Below, one piece after another: positions 23,091 through 35,720 of a stretch of DNA of 64,000 nt (positions within the stretch are counted from its first letter, which is position 1; the number at the start of each line of letters is the position of its first letter). Position numbers and translations under genes: made by a program. This DNA comes from Megaleporinus macrocephalus. Its lineage: Eukaryota; Chordata; Actinopteri; Characiformes; Anostomidae. The stretch spans positions 18,483,524 through 18,547,523 of the forward strand of contig CM038716.1 of assembly GCA_021613375.1 (NCBI GenBank), read 5' to 3'. The notes beneath the pieces are model-generated. The model was not told the origin of the DNA, searched no databases, and saw only the letters and a list, made by a program, of their open reading frames with translations.

Positions 23091-23460
23091 TTATTTAAGG
23101 CCTGTTCCATACAGTTATTTCATCCAACGCCTACTATTACTATAAATTGACCAGGGCTGGCAATTTAGCTGCAGTAGGAGAGCAGTCTGTCTAAATTTCC
23201 CAGTGGCTCAATTTAAACGAATGGAACATTAATGAGGGAAAAATAAAACGGGCCCCAAACGCAACTCTCCCAGAAAAAGAGCCGAGTTCACAGGCCGGCG
23301 AGAAGAATTCGCAAAAAAATAGCAATATTTCACAGCGAGAGAGAGAGAAGATTTCTAAAAACAAACAACAGAGCGCGCACAAAATATCAATAAACACAAT
23401 TCTTCCGTCTCGGAAGCTTCCTGCTTTATTTGATTAAGCTGGGCGAAAAAACAGAGCAGT
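23090..23460. promoter_or_regulatory. Candidate conserved non-coding element
   Basis: Complex, non-repetitive sequence with AT-rich motif clusters (GAACATTAATGAG, AATATCAATAAACAC, TTTGATTAAGC) interspersed with CpG-containing stretches. This resembles developmental enhancers. Conservation is untested. Confidence 0.3.
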
Positions 23461-24590
23461 CATGCTCGTTGCTTTTCTTCCTCTTCCCTTCCCCAGCAAT
23501 CTTCTCTGCACCTAATGGGAATCGGAAGTTTAAGTGGAGCAGCCTGGCTAGCCCTGGACTAACCTCTCCATCTGGAAGGGAACTTGCCAGCCTTGGGGCT
23601 ACTCCCAACCCTTCCCAGCTGTTGGGTTTGGGGCTTTTGTTTTTGTGGGCTTGAGAAAGCATATTTTTATAAATGATTGCCATATCCTCCACCAGCTGCT
23701 GACCCTGCTCCTGTCCCTGAACAGGGCATGGATCTCATTTCAGCCGGCCGCGATCAGGCGCTGACCCTCATGCTGCTAGCACGCTAGGCCAGCCAGAAGG
23801 ACCCAGTCAAAGGAGCCCTCGCTGGTGTCCAGAAACGCTGGCCCGCGAGCGGCTCTGACCTGGGATTGGTTCTGGTTCTTGTACCCTGGCACTGCACCGA
23901 GCCTAGACAAGACCTCGACGGCACTGAAATAACAATCCGTCACGCTCCCATTCTGCTAAATAGTCAAGAATCATCTTGGTTAACTACCATCTAATGATAC
24001 GGCAGACAAAATATCACATCACAGAGAGTTTGTCCACTTACAACAGCTGAAACATCGTTTTAAATTGCATGTGGGAATTCTGCAATGAAACTGTGCCAAG
24101 TTGGAATTACAAAGAGGGACTGCAGGCACTGAAACGGTTCAACACACACTGTAGCTGGCATTAACAGGATATTTGATTAAAAGTCTTGCAGTGGCCAGCG
24201 TATCTGCTGCAAGTCGTCTGTGCGTGAGTCATTGGCTACGGGGCTCATCTCATGTCTCTGCATGGTTTTAATCAATCGGGAGGAGTCAACTCCCCCATTT
24301 CAACACAGAGTCAACTGCCCGTGATGAGTTAACCAGGGGTTTCCATAGCTTCCTGAATCACACTACTGCTACATCTTACAACTAGCCTGCCTTACGGTGT
24401 TGTGTAAAACAGAAACAAGCCATTCTGCAGTCCATCTGTAGCACTTCTCATCATTCTCATCCAGCCGGGCCGAGCTGTTTCGTTTCTTTTCTCTTGTTGT
24501 TTTTTTTTCTTGGGATGAGAAGCTTAAGCAGTCCAGCGGGGTTGAGCCAAGAGGACTAAGCAGGAGAAGGCATGAGTTGCGCCTTAGCCT
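23461..24590. other. Single-copy GC-balanced sequence
   Basis: No gene or repeat. Sequence complexity stays high across 23460-23960, part of the largest repeat-poor block of the window. Confidence 0.35.
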
Positions 24591-24780
24591 GTGAAACTTT
24601 TAAAGGCCTTGCGCTACCCTCGCTCCAGAAATAACCGCCAGCCGCTCCTCTGCCACGCTCTGCCATGTTTAAAGTCGCTGTCAAACCCACAAACAAAGCC
24701 CACCATTAATTAAAAATGCATTGTCTGTTAATGCGTCGTCTGGTGCCAATAGTCTGCATGTTTGCGCTGCTGCAGTATTG
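24590..24780. promoter_or_regulatory. Candidate conserved non-coding element
   Basis: It contains GCTGTCAAAC (a MEIS/TGIF-type TGTCA core), CACCATTAATTAAAAATGC and GTCTGTTAATGCG within complex sequence. Homeodomain-like cores are dense. The regulatory role is inference from motif content only. Confidence 0.3.
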
Positions 24781-24871
24781 ATGAGAGTTCTGTCACTACA
24801 TAATTCATCAGGCTTGGCCACCTCAGATGAGGGCCACACAGCGCAAAGCCAAGCAGCGTGGCACAGCCCTA

Positions 24872-24902
24872 AACACACACACACACACACACACAAAAAA
24901 AA
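24872..24902. repeat. (CA)n microsatellite with A-run
   Basis: About 12 CA units followed by eight A. Confidence 0.9.
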
Positions 24903-26640
24903 CACCCTCGCTCTGAAGCCTCAACGCCTGCTCTCTGCTCCCATGCTGCACTTTCGCTGCTCTGCGGCTGTGTGCAGTATACTGCTATGTAATTGCACAG
25001 TAATACTTCATTATGGCAGCACTGTAATTTAGGGACTGGACACTTCAAAGGGCGGCTGAAACCTCTTCACAGACAGCGCAAATTATTGCGAGTTCGCGTA
25101 ACCCCCTCTTTGTTTTGACTGGTATTGTTTTTGGCTCTGCCGTATAGCCCAAAATATACACAGAGAGCAATCAGTGCATATTTTCGATGGTATAAATGTT
25201 GGAGCTGATTACAAAGTACAGCAGTGTGTATGAATGGGCTAGAAAATTAGCGTATGCCATCATGTGAGGCCAAAAAGAATAAAATACAGTATCAAAAAGC
25301 CTATCTAAACAAATGGCCGCTTCAGCCGCGTGGGCTGCGAAGCTGCTTGCGGGCAAGCGGCAGGACACCTCCGGAGAGGAGGCGCGCTGGACTGACCAGA
25401 TGCATAAGCAGGTCCACAACTCCTAGAGGAGCTCCACTCTGTCAGCACTCTACAATCACATGCTGCTCATTTCTGTTTTTCCTGCTCACGTCCAAGTCAG
25501 AGAGCAAAGTTCAGCCTCGGTGTTGTTTACCCAGCTAGCAGAGTCACTGTACGACACGTACACTAAGTGATAGTAAATGTGCCACTATCCAAAACAATAT
25601 GACCCCATCCACTATAGATATGTACAAAAGCAAGCACCAGAATAGATAATATGTATAAAAGGAAAAAGAAATCTTAAAAATAGAGGTGATGAAAAGGGTT
25701 TGTTGGAGTGTTTCTAGAGCAGAATCACTTTTTAATAACCTTCCAATGGATTGCAATAGGAACTCTTTAGTGGTTTGATGCAAGATGGTTTATTATTGAC
25801 AACCTTAATGATATAACAAACACAACTGCTATGATATTAACCAGGGGTCGCATTGTCTACAATGCAAATAAAGCTATTTAGTTTACTAGCCAAAACACTA
25901 TCTTACACAATATCAATAAAGGTAAAACAGTGTACACCTCAACACATACCCTTCTGTACTTTTTGGCCAACCCAGCTTTCTGTGCACTGAAAGTTTTAGG
26001 ACAAAATCTTTACTTTAGGCTGGAATCATCCCATGGGTTTTTATAGGCACATGCCAAAAAACGGCCCACCCCGCAAGCAATTATGATAAAATTAAACAGC
26101 TGTTTTGACTCGTGATCGTGACTTTATCAGCAAAAATAATAATATAATGTAATAATAATATAATATAAAATAAAAATAACTACTTTCAACTAATCATAAT
26201 CCTAAACCTCTAACTAATGTTCAAATTTGTGTTTCATTTTTATTTATTTAGTTCTTTATTAACTGGGTAGTGTTCCAAGTGTCCTTGTAAATAAAAGTGA
26301 TATAAGTAAATAAAAAAAATATTAGCTTTGGATGCTTGATGGTTGCACTAGTTGATGTGTATTGTTATTATTGTGCTTTTGTTTTATCAGCAATAACTTA
26401 TAATCCTATATCTTATAATAGCAATAAAATAGAATGCTAGCAAACATACAGATATGCATTACTAAGTTCTTTATTTGACCAATGCAGATCAACACAGTAA
26501 CCTTGTTGCTTGCTGTGATAGATAAAAAAACTGCCTACCCACCAGGCCCAACAAACATTTGTGCCCAGGGGGCTGACAACTGATCTGGTTCTCTCAAAAC
26601 TATTGTAACACAATGTCTCCAGCATTAGGCAGTGTGCGAG
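24903..26640. other. Non-coding; AT-rich from 25540
   Basis: Positions 24900-25540 are complex single-copy sequence. Positions 25550-26430 are AT-rich with TAATAATA runs near 26140-26180. No coding features. Confidence 0.4.
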
Positions 26641-26790
26641 CAGCTGTTTATGTAACAGGGCTTTGTGAAGTAGCTTCACAAAGGGGCACTAAATGGTTTG
26701 GATGTCTGGTTCCCAACACCGCTACTGTCAATGATTCTGACTCAGTAAGTTTTTACAGAACGGTACATTACACATCAAAACATTCCAAAG
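26640..26790 (+). repeat. Possible diverged fragment of the TTAA element family
   Basis: GGATGTCTGGTTCCCAACACC at 26699 resembles GGACGTCTGGTTCCTGTCACC inside the 27439-27975 element. In both, a run containing TTTTCAGAA or TTTTACAGAA follows at similar spacing. It also contains a 10-bp hairpin at 26661-26683. The assignment is tentative. Confidence 0.35.
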
Positions 26791-27438
26791 AAGCAGAAGG
26801 AACGAACCCAAAGCAGGCCAACTACAATATCACACCTTTATTTTTTTAAGAATGTACAGCTAACCGCAAAGCTGTATACACAGCCAGTGTTGCCATTTTG
26901 TTTTCTTCCCCCACTGTAGATGCACTGCAGTGTCACTAAACACAGCCAAGACTGTGATAGACGTATTACAGTGAAAAGATGCCTCTGGATGACTATGAAG
27001 TTTAAATGTACCAGGGTTTCATGCATAAATAATGCAGCACAGACAAGCCCAACCTTTTGCCCCTTGTTGTGCAAATCACACACATTGGTGAACAGGCGGA
27101 GACATAGGGGATTGTACAAACCCCCCAAATGCCCCCTACTGCTTTAGTGCCATGCTTAGATGAACTGGTGTTTCCCAACAAATCACTTAAGCTAAATGCA
27201 GCAACAGAACTGCACGGCTGGACCACGAAGACCAAAAAGCAAACTTTGTTTTGTGGTATTGTTTTTTATTTTCATTAGACTCGTTTAGACTTTTGAATGT
27301 ACACTTACAACAACATTAACCATAATACAGACTAACAACCTTACAGCACAGAACCAAACAGACACATCTCAGAGGCAGTCTCTTTGTTAGACTTCAATAA
27401 AAATATTTACTGTACAAAAAACATTTTTCACGAGCAGA
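26791..27438. other. Non-coding, no recognised features
   Basis: Single-copy sequence. The minus-strand frames of 96 and 77 codons overlap plus-strand frames and lack domains. Confidence 0.45.
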
Positions 27439-27975
27439 TTAAAGAGGAATTCCTTAGATTTTTCTAAATTTCTTCATAATTGTGAATTTGAAGGTTCACT
27501 TTAGAGAAACTTACTGGGGGGGTGATTGGAACCAGGGCTCAACAACGTTGTCAACAACGCAAACATGGTCAATTTTCTTATTATCAAAAATGACCACTGA
27601 ACCATTGGAGTTTTTACATGTAACGCAGAAAATGGTTAAAAAAAACAACAACACATTTTTTAAACTCATTCGTCCCGTATGTACTTCTCTGCAATAAATG
27701 GCTCTTTAAAATATATTTCAAGCCAGAACTTTCTCTCAAAAGCAGTGCAAAACAATGTTTCAGGCATTACAAGGCAGATTTACTACTATTTCATGTAACA
27801 GCTGTCAGTGAGGGGTATTTTAGAAACATTAAACGTTTCGGACGTCTGGTTCCTGTCACCCCACTGACGAGCTCGGCCTTTTCAGAAGAACAAAGCATTT
27901 CATATTGCTCTGTTAAAATTTTTGCTATGTAATGATGCAGGAATTTTAAAACAATTCAGTGGAATTCCCCTTTAA
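27439..27975. mobile_element. Non-autonomous TTAA-bounded DNA transposon, 537 bp
   Basis: Left end TTAAAGAGGAATTCC (27439-27453); right end GGAATTCCCCTTTAA (27961-27975). These are inverted with 14 of 15 positions matching, and both finish in TTAA. TTAA target duplications are typical of piggyBac and Kolobok elements. The body has no transposase. I recall a matching teleost family whose body contains TAAATGGCTCTTTAAAAT and TACAAGGCAGATTTACT, both present here. Confidence 0.7.
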
Positions 27976-29735
27976 GGAAAATGGAGAGTACTGAGGAATA
28001 TATTTGAACACATACTGACTGCTTGGGTTCTGGAAGAGCAATTAATAGGACTGGCTAAAAAAATAAATAAAAAAAGGACAGACTTCATATCACTGACTGT
28101 CCTTCCTGTGCATTGCCACCCAGTATACAATGAATTCACCCCCCTCCCCCCAATCACTCATTTCTGCGGGCAAGTAAAGATCGGTTCATGCTCCGCCTAA
28201 AAATATGCTCTTCTGTAGCAACTGTTGCAAGGCTGGACAAGTCGTGATAAACAACAGAGCCATGATATTGAGCTGGACCATGTTGTTATAGCTATTCTGA
28301 TCTTGGCTGTTTGGACAACCAACTCACCAACAGGCCAACTCACCATTAGAAGCACGGCTCTGGCAAACGCTGAGTGCAGAACAATTTCTCATTATGCTCA
28401 GTGGAATCTTTGCCAGCATCATGTAAAGCTTGTCCACCTCACAACAGTTGCAGTGAAAGAACACATCTGTAGACGGAGCGTGGAGAGGTCAGTTCTGACC
28501 TTTACTGACTGTACACTAACACAGTGAAGCAAACAGCTGGGCTCCATTCACATCATCTACTGCTGCTGCGGGCAGTGCCAGCTCCTCCGTCACGGGCCAT
28601 TAGCACAGCACAAGTTAAGCACTCCAATCGTTAATGAACAGTGTAAGTGTCTATGAAGCAGCACCGTGACTAGTTGCTCTCCGGTCCATTCTGGCACTAG
28701 GGTCTCTAACCTGGCGGGTCAAGGGCGTTGGGGGTCCTCCTTTGTGCTTTAGCAAGGCCCTCCTCTCCTCTCCTGTCATCTCCATTTTCACACACAACGA
28801 TGACAAATCAATAAAGGAAATGAAGGGAGGGCAGGAGGATGGAGGGGAGAATGATGGAACGGATATGCATGCTTGAAAAAGGAGAGCGAAAAGAAAAATA
28901 AATGAAGGAAATATAAAAAAAAACAAAGGCGGCAGGAAGGGTCTCCTTTAGGATATACCTGCAGAAAAACGACAACACAAAAAGAAAGAAAAAGAAAAAA
29001 CAGGTGTGCGTTTAATGTCGAGGTGGCCATCCTTTTTCCAGCATGCAAATCATTCCTTCATGACACAAAGTGGGAGATGCAGGTGCAGCCGCTCAGCAGG
29101 ACAACAGAGGCAGACGTCCCGCTGCTGATGTTGGTGTTTTACACCGCACGCCCAGGACGCGCTACCGCTGTAAAGAAACATTCTTCTCTAGCGTCTTCTC
29201 ACGCAACTGTAAAAACACAGCAGACGCGTAAAACAGGATAGCATCCTGTCCTTTCAAAACAAGTGAGAAAGTCCTAGCTGAGTGAGGTGAACTGCCAACG
29301 TGTGAAGGCTTATATAACACAAGAAGAAGTGAGTAGTGGGAGGAAAGAACAAGAGCAAGCAAGCATTTCATTTGGAGGTCCAACATGTTTCTGTGTCTGT
29401 ACCTGCAGTAAGTAAAGTAACTGGTCCTGTGTTGTGTGTGGAACCTAAACCTCTGATTTGTCTAGTTTATTTGAAGGTAAATGAGGATTTAGGAGGATTG
29501 AGGAGCATGACCTGCAGATGAGCCACCTGCTCAGCTGAGAGTGTAAGTCTTTGCCTGAGGGCCGTTCAAGAGCACAATACTTATATAAGTTATCACAATA
29601 TGATTTCTCTGATTATAATAGAGAATACCATCAGTACTTAAAGAACACTGGCCCACTGCATGTTAGTTTATAAGGTATAATCAGCCTTAATTAATTGGAT
29701 TTGATTCAGAGCACGGTGTGAAACAGAGTATATTT
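27976..29735. other. Single-copy non-coding sequence
   Basis: Positions 28780-29010 are purine-rich on the plus strand, including an A-run at 28915-28924. Frames of 86-100 codons lack domains. No transposon termini recognised. Confidence 0.4.
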
Positions 29736-29739
29736 CAAA

Positions 29740-30120
29740 TGTGGCAAGTTCACACTACAAGGCTGAAGTGGCAAAAATCAGACTTTTGCCCAAGAGATCT
29801 GATGTTTTCAGAGCCCACATCAGAATTATTGTAATCCCCTTTCTCAGCTTCATCTCACTCTGAATATCAGCAGCCTAAAGCTGTTCAGAACTAATTATCT
29901 CCAGAGCAAAGGCTCCTTCTGTTAGTCTACTTGCTGTTCACAATGCACATGCTGCATTCATGTGACGTTACTGATTAGGATGTGAGCATGCAGGTCATGT
30001 CAGGGCAGGGGTTCATTTACTTTAACCACAAATTTCAGTCACAAACCAACATGAATGAAAATCATATTGAGGAGGTCAGATCTGAGCAATGCAACGTGAA
30101 CACAGCCTTGGGAGAAAATA
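29740..30120. repeat. Probable non-autonomous DNA-element remnant
   Basis: It starts near GTTCACACTACAAGGCTG and ends near GTCAGATCTGAGCAATGCAA and GTGAACACAGCCTTGG. The ends share an inverted AAGGCTG/CAGCCTT core and GTTCACA/GTGAAC, a pattern I recall from common teleost repeats that begin with GTTCACACT. No clean target duplication. Confidence 0.4.
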
Positions 30121-32640
30121 AGCAGAGTGAAATATCACTTTAAGATCCCTTAAAGTATCAAGATACTATTATAGACCACCTCTACTTTGCATCATCTTTC
30201 TATGAAAAAAGTCACAAGCCGTACATCCCCTAAACCTCACAATCAAAACAAAACTCTGTTTGAATATGTGTCCAGGTTCTTTTTTCTTTTGTCTGTTTTT
30301 CTATTTTTTTGGTTTTTGTGCACATACATGTGTGTAACAGTAACATGAGAACAAACCAAGGTGGTGATTTGGCTTCAGATTTATTATTATTACAGGTTTT
30401 GTGCAGTTTCGGTATGTATTGGTGTCCAATTTAATTTAATTCTACCAAGTTTAACTCGGAAAATCCAGCTAGGAACTTCTTATACTGTTCAACTGCTGGT
30501 GTGAAAAGAAACTGGTAGAATATTCATTTGATTTAGTCAGTGTTTATGTGTGTGGTTGTACTTGTGATGGACAATAATGTGGTACCTGAGTAAGTAAATT
30601 ACTAAATAAAGCAGCTACAAAAAGAATGGTCTATATATAAAACCTTCCTACATGGCTGGTCATTTTGCAGTCAGTCGACGGTTCCTTCCTGTCAATAAAG
30701 GCAATTCTTGGTCACACTTAGCGAAACACAACGTAGCAGCTTGTAACTCTGCATTGAGACACTGTGACATAAACGCACTACCATGACGATATGCATTGTG
30801 GAGCTATGATGATACGTTGAGGAGAATGAACATTTTATTAATTGTGTAATCTGATTAATCTGCATTGCTTGAACACAAGCTTGCAAACAATCAGCAGCAA
30901 CAAACAATCCGTTCCTTCAGCTTCCTAGCTGAACTATTGTGAGATGACCAAACCTTCCTACTGTGAATTCAATAGCACTGTGGTTTAAGTTCATCATTAC
31001 ATGCCTACTAGAAACACTGCATTCAATTCTACTGTGAGTTTTATTTTCTCTGTGCGGTCTCAGGCAATGGAAAACAACTGTGTGTATTTCGAGTGGTACT
31101 TGACTAGCCCAATAGGTGGTTATGTAATGAGCGTTGGGTCAGTCGACTGCTCTTGCCAATCCCTTGTACAAATGTACAAATACAGAAACCAGAATTGTGC
31201 AGTTGCAAAATGCCTTGTACAGAAATGAACTACACTCAGACACCAGAGGCTTCATTATCATCACATCTCAAATCTCGGCCTCTGTTCCCACAGAGAGAGA
31301 GGCATTGTGTGGTCTACACTGTGGCGCCTGAGGTGGCACCCCAGCAGCGAGAGAGGAGACAGAAGGGGGTGACAAGCATGGCGGCTGCAGCCATGTGGAC
31401 TGACCACTAAAGCGCTGTAGCTGACGTCTCATGAGAGAAGCGTCTGGGCGCTGGGCTCATAGCACAGGATATAAATATCCCACGCAGGGTTCAGCTGCAG
31501 TGGCATGGGGCAGGAAGAGGAGGAGGGAGGCCGGAGCAAAGGCAGGAAACACTCATTGCTGCATACACCCAGAATGTGTGAAGTCTTTAGCAGCCCCGCA
31601 GAGAACAAACACCTTCCCAAAAAAACAGAACTGACCGCCGTTACAGCGCTGAACTGAGGGGGTCATTGTGGAGGCTTTAATGAGGAGTCTGGTATTCTTC
31701 CTGTAACTCAGTTCACATCAACAGTTACTGTAAAAATGACAGCCGTGGACATTTGAATATGTATATCCTAACACAGAATATTCCTTTACTTTACTAGACC
31801 TTTAAATAACACACAGTTTGAGAAAATCTTTTAAATAGGTGTTGCTAAGCCGTTTACATTACACATCATACTGTGATATAGTGAAACTGTCAGGGAAGGC
31901 ATATCGCTTAGTGATAACTGGAGTTGATCATGGTGGGGGGCAAAAAATGATGGTCAATTGCTATTTTTTCCCCCCACCCACTGGTACACGGTGATGCAAG
32001 CACTGCAGGAATTGCAATAATTTCTTTAGCTTTTTCTTAAATTGTAATACAACAAGGTACAAAAAAGTAAAATAACTGGCAACCCTGATTTGGCCCTGAC
32101 CAGCGGTGAGCGGTGCAGGACAGCAGAATCAATATCTTTTTACCCACAAAACTTTATTTGAACTCCTGTCAGTGAACAGGAGACCCTACAACTGCTATGT
32201 TGACTTTGAATTTGAATAATGTTCCCAAGGCTCTGGACAGCTAGCTATCCGGCTCGCTCTTGTTTATTTTCAGTAATAAACACAACTCAACACCTGTTAG
32301 TGAGGCAGCTAGACACATGGAGACATAGAAAACTGAGGTAACTGTGGTAACCGTGGCGGTGGTGGCTCTAAAAATAAAACATAAATAGAAGAAGTCATTA
32401 CCATGCTGAATGTGCTGCACACTAATTTTCTGATTCTGCTCATTAATTATTAATCACAATTATTTTATTTTTAGATGGTGGGAAATTACCTCATACCTCA
32501 CTCTTCAGTTGAGACACATGTGTTTCTTTAAATCATAAAAACCAGACCCTTGAAACCCCTTGAGACCCGTGCGTATTTACAAAATGGCAGTCACAACAAA
32601 GACACAACCTTTGGACAGTATACTACTGGCACAGCACCTG
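30121..32640. other. Non-coding, no recognised features
   Basis: AT-leaning single-copy sequence. Positions 31240-31640 are somewhat richer in GC. No domain-bearing frame. Confidence 0.4.
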
Positions 32641-33111
32641 GCAGAGAGCGGCTAACGCTAAAGTACGAGCCCCAGTGGGCCTAAGGGGAGAGCAGCGTGG
32701 CAGCACTCAAAAATGTAATCAACCTTACGGATTATGGGTCACTAAAGCTGTGAGATGTCCACAGCACAGCTCAGCTTGCCTCTCAAAGGAGATGTGTGTG
32801 TGTGTGAGTGTTTGAATTGACTGCTTTGACATGGTTTAAAACATGGCAATGAATTAAGCCGCTGTGTTCCATCATCACAGCGTCGACATGAAAACAAGTT
32901 TCTACGTGATTCAAACTGCTGTGAAAAACAAATATTATTGTTTTTAAGGGTGATTTTGAGAGCAAGCATTCGAGTACTTGTTTGGAAATCTCAGCGGTAT
33001 TCAAAGCCCATAAAATGTTGCTCCTGCCAGCCCTGGCTAGCTTGCTTTTTGTTCTTTCTCTCTAGCTCAGTAACACATTATCTATCTTATTAATTAAGTA
33101 GTAACTGGCCA

Positions 33112-33112
33112 T

Positions 33113-33151
<39 letters not shown>
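33112..33151. repeat. (ATTT)n microsatellite
   Basis: Ten uninterrupted tetranucleotide units. Confidence 0.95.
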
Positions 33152-33189
33152 GCTCAGGTCTCTCTAGTAATATCTTAAAACATTAGGAA

Positions 33190-33660
33190 CTATGCTCTAA
33201 TTAAAAAAACAACGAGGATAGGAAAGAGAAAGAAGGAGATGGCCGAGGTCACCTGATGAAGCCTGCTGCATGCCAACCTCGCTCAGTTCTTAGAGGCCAT
33301 GGGGAAACGATAACAACACAATGTGACAAATACTTGCTCTACATTAGAGGAGGTGTCAAACGGGGTAATTCCCTAACGCCCCTCGCTTTAAAAACAAAGA
33401 GCCAAGACGTGCAAAATTAATTTCGGGAGAAGAAGGGGTTAAACCCTGGGGACAAAAACACACTCACTGCAACAGAGCCCCCCCCCGACCGACCTACCTC
33501 CAATTTAGTCAGTCCCTATATTAACAGAGGGGGAGTGGGGGGAGATGTCTGAGTCCAATAGCAACAGCTGTTTGTTTGTGTGTTTTCAACTAATTTGTTG
33601 AAAGAGATTTCAGAGGCAGCACCCTAATTTGCATAACAGGCAAGCAATCACAGACACATG
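33190..33660. promoter_or_regulatory. Candidate conserved non-coding element
   Basis: Complex sequence at 33240-33450 includes GTCAAACGGGGTAATTCC and GTGCAAAATTAATTTCGGG, with low repetitiveness between two microsatellites. Conservation is untested. A C-run lies at 33478-33486. Confidence 0.25.
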
Positions 33661-33667
33661 GGTGACA

Positions 33668-33690
33668 GACACACACACACACACACACAC
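33668..33690. repeat. (CA)n microsatellite
   Basis: About 11 CA units. Confidence 0.95.
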
Positions 33691-35130
33691 GTCTTAATTT
33701 CATGCTAAACCTATTCAGTTAAATGTGTATATGCAGAAATGTATATGTACATATATACATTAGTTCTTTTTTCGAGTTTTAAAGCAACAGTAACAAAGAC
33801 AGTGTGTCCACTTCTAATAGAAAAAAAGAGAGTTTGGAAGGAGGTCATGTAAAATGAATTATGACTGATTTTGCATAAAAATGGAAATCAATGTACCAGA
33901 GGGAAAAATCTGAAATACAGGAAACATAGGATAAGGGCCCTTTAATGTAATCATAACTCAGAGCCAAGGCAGGAATACATGAGACAACTCAGTGCATACA
34001 TACGTACGTACATTACTGCAAACAACTGTCGACCTCAGACTAACATTAGTGTCAATATGCTTCCACAGGACTGCAAATAATTCAACAAGAAAAAAAAAAT
34101 GTGGAAATCATACAAACCACCTCAGGTCCTTCACAGGCATTCATTAAAATAAAGCCATTTTTTACACTAGGACCGAGAACAAAGCAAATGAATGATTAAC
34201 CAGCCCCGCATATCCGATGAGTTGGCGGACGCACAAAGCATCATAACTGTCATACTTAAAGGGGTCAGTGGCGCCGTGAACTGTGTCTGTGGGTGTGAGC
34301 TGAGAGCTAGTTCTGTTGGGGAGGAGGAGGAAAAGGAGGGGGGACCGCATGGGTGACGTGTTAAATGCACCAAACAGACATAACCTCTCTGCATCCGGTG
34401 TTTTGGCTCGGCTGCTAATTCATTCCGCTACGTGTTGGCGCACAATGTTCGGTCTGCTTGGATAGCTTTCCTCCCTCAAGTTCCCGGCACAGTCAATCAC
34501 ATATTCATAACTGCCACAGAACCTTACCCGCTGTGCTCCATTTCATTGCTGGAAAGGGAGAAACACAAGCAGTCAAGCAAGAGTCTCAGGACCAGTCCTA
34601 CTTTCATGTTCGACAGAAACAAAAGGGTGGGCGTATGGGCTGCGGGCATGCTTGCTTGCTGTGCGGAGAAAAGCGCCTGGGTTACACTGCTAGCAAAAAG
34701 AGTTCTGCATAGAACAAAAACAGGTTCTATTACCCGCAACAATAATGAAACTCTTTGTAAAAAGTTTTTTTATAGCCCTACAGTAACACACAAAAGCCGC
34801 TGCACACTATTGTAGAGTCAGCGTTTACTGTATTTGTAGCCAAAAGCCATTTTTCTACTGTTAAATAAAAGGCAGAACGCACTTAACAGAAAATTACACA
34901 GACGCCTCAATAAGTAAGCATGATACATACAATTAATATTATTAAGCTCACTTTCTGTGTCTGTTCTAGAAACTTGCTTTCTTTTGTTTTTTTGTTTAAA
35001 GAAATCTGCAGGGGTATTTTTTCCACACCTCAAGTCTGAGCATCTTTTTTGTTTTATTTGCATTTTTTTGCCTCTTTTTTATTAGTGGCTCCATTTCAGG
35101 CCGACAGCACTGGGTTGTCTTCTCAAAATT
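33691..35130. other. Non-coding, no recognised features
   Basis: Mixed single-copy sequence. The 127-codon plus frame 34432-34815 has no domain and is overlapped by other frames, so it is not called as a gene. Confidence 0.4.
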
Positions 35131-35132
35131 AA

Positions 35133-35184
35133 AGGATGGACAGAAACACCTGTGGAATTCTTTTTTTTTCGGATCTCAAGCAAC
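35133..35184 (+). repeat. Dispersed repeat family P, fragment 3
   Basis: GGATGGACAGAAACACCTGT, then a T-run, then CGGATCTCAAGCAAC, matches the ordered blocks at 2951-3026 and the reverse complement of 63796-63848. Confidence 0.55.
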
Positions 35185-35339
35185 TAAGACTATTGACTAT
35201 AATAACCGTGTACCATAATTAGAGCATCATCCATAAAAATAACCATTTCAAATGTTTCTGTGCATTGTCATGTTTCTATGTAGAAAAAGCCTTCACTAAA
35301 TAAACGTTAAAATTAAGAGTCAAAGAGAAAAAAAAAAAA

Positions 35340-35720
35340 AAACACACACATTCACTGATTCGGATGCTCTCTCTCTCTCCTCTTTATCCCTGCCGTTCCC
35401 CCAGCCCTCCTTCCTTAAGCCCTGGTTCATGGCCTGTGGCTCGTGAGCCTTTGATACAGCGGAGGCAGAAATCCAGTCGGAGAGGCTTTATTGAAAACAT
35501 GGCTGGTCGCTCAGGGAGGACCGCTGTTGCTCTCCTGCAGATCCAGCAGCAAAGACACAAGCGAGTCTGCTGATTACAGAGACAAGCCCCAGACTCCGGC
35601 TTTAATGAGCTGCAACCCCATGCGTCATGGCGTGCTCTGCCAAAATGTAAAAGTAGACGAGAGGTGAGCTTGGCCTTCTTTATCCTCACCACCCCCCTTT
35701 CCACCTTGTTTACAGGGCAC
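35340..35720. promoter_or_regulatory. Candidate conserved non-coding element
   Basis: High-complexity, GC-balanced sequence with open frames on both strands (106 codons minus, 69 plus). Neither shows a domain or splice-consistent conservation evidence. CTGATTACAGAG near 35570 is an OTX/PITX-like GATTA core. The regulatory reading is inference. Confidence 0.25.

Noticed and set aside
32164..32184. CTCCTGT...ACAGGAG inverted repeat as a possible structured element
   Set aside because: A 7-bp stem is too short to be meaningful in 64 kb.
34432..34815. 127-codon plus-strand open frame
   Set aside because: Not protein-like in composition, and overlapped by two other frames.
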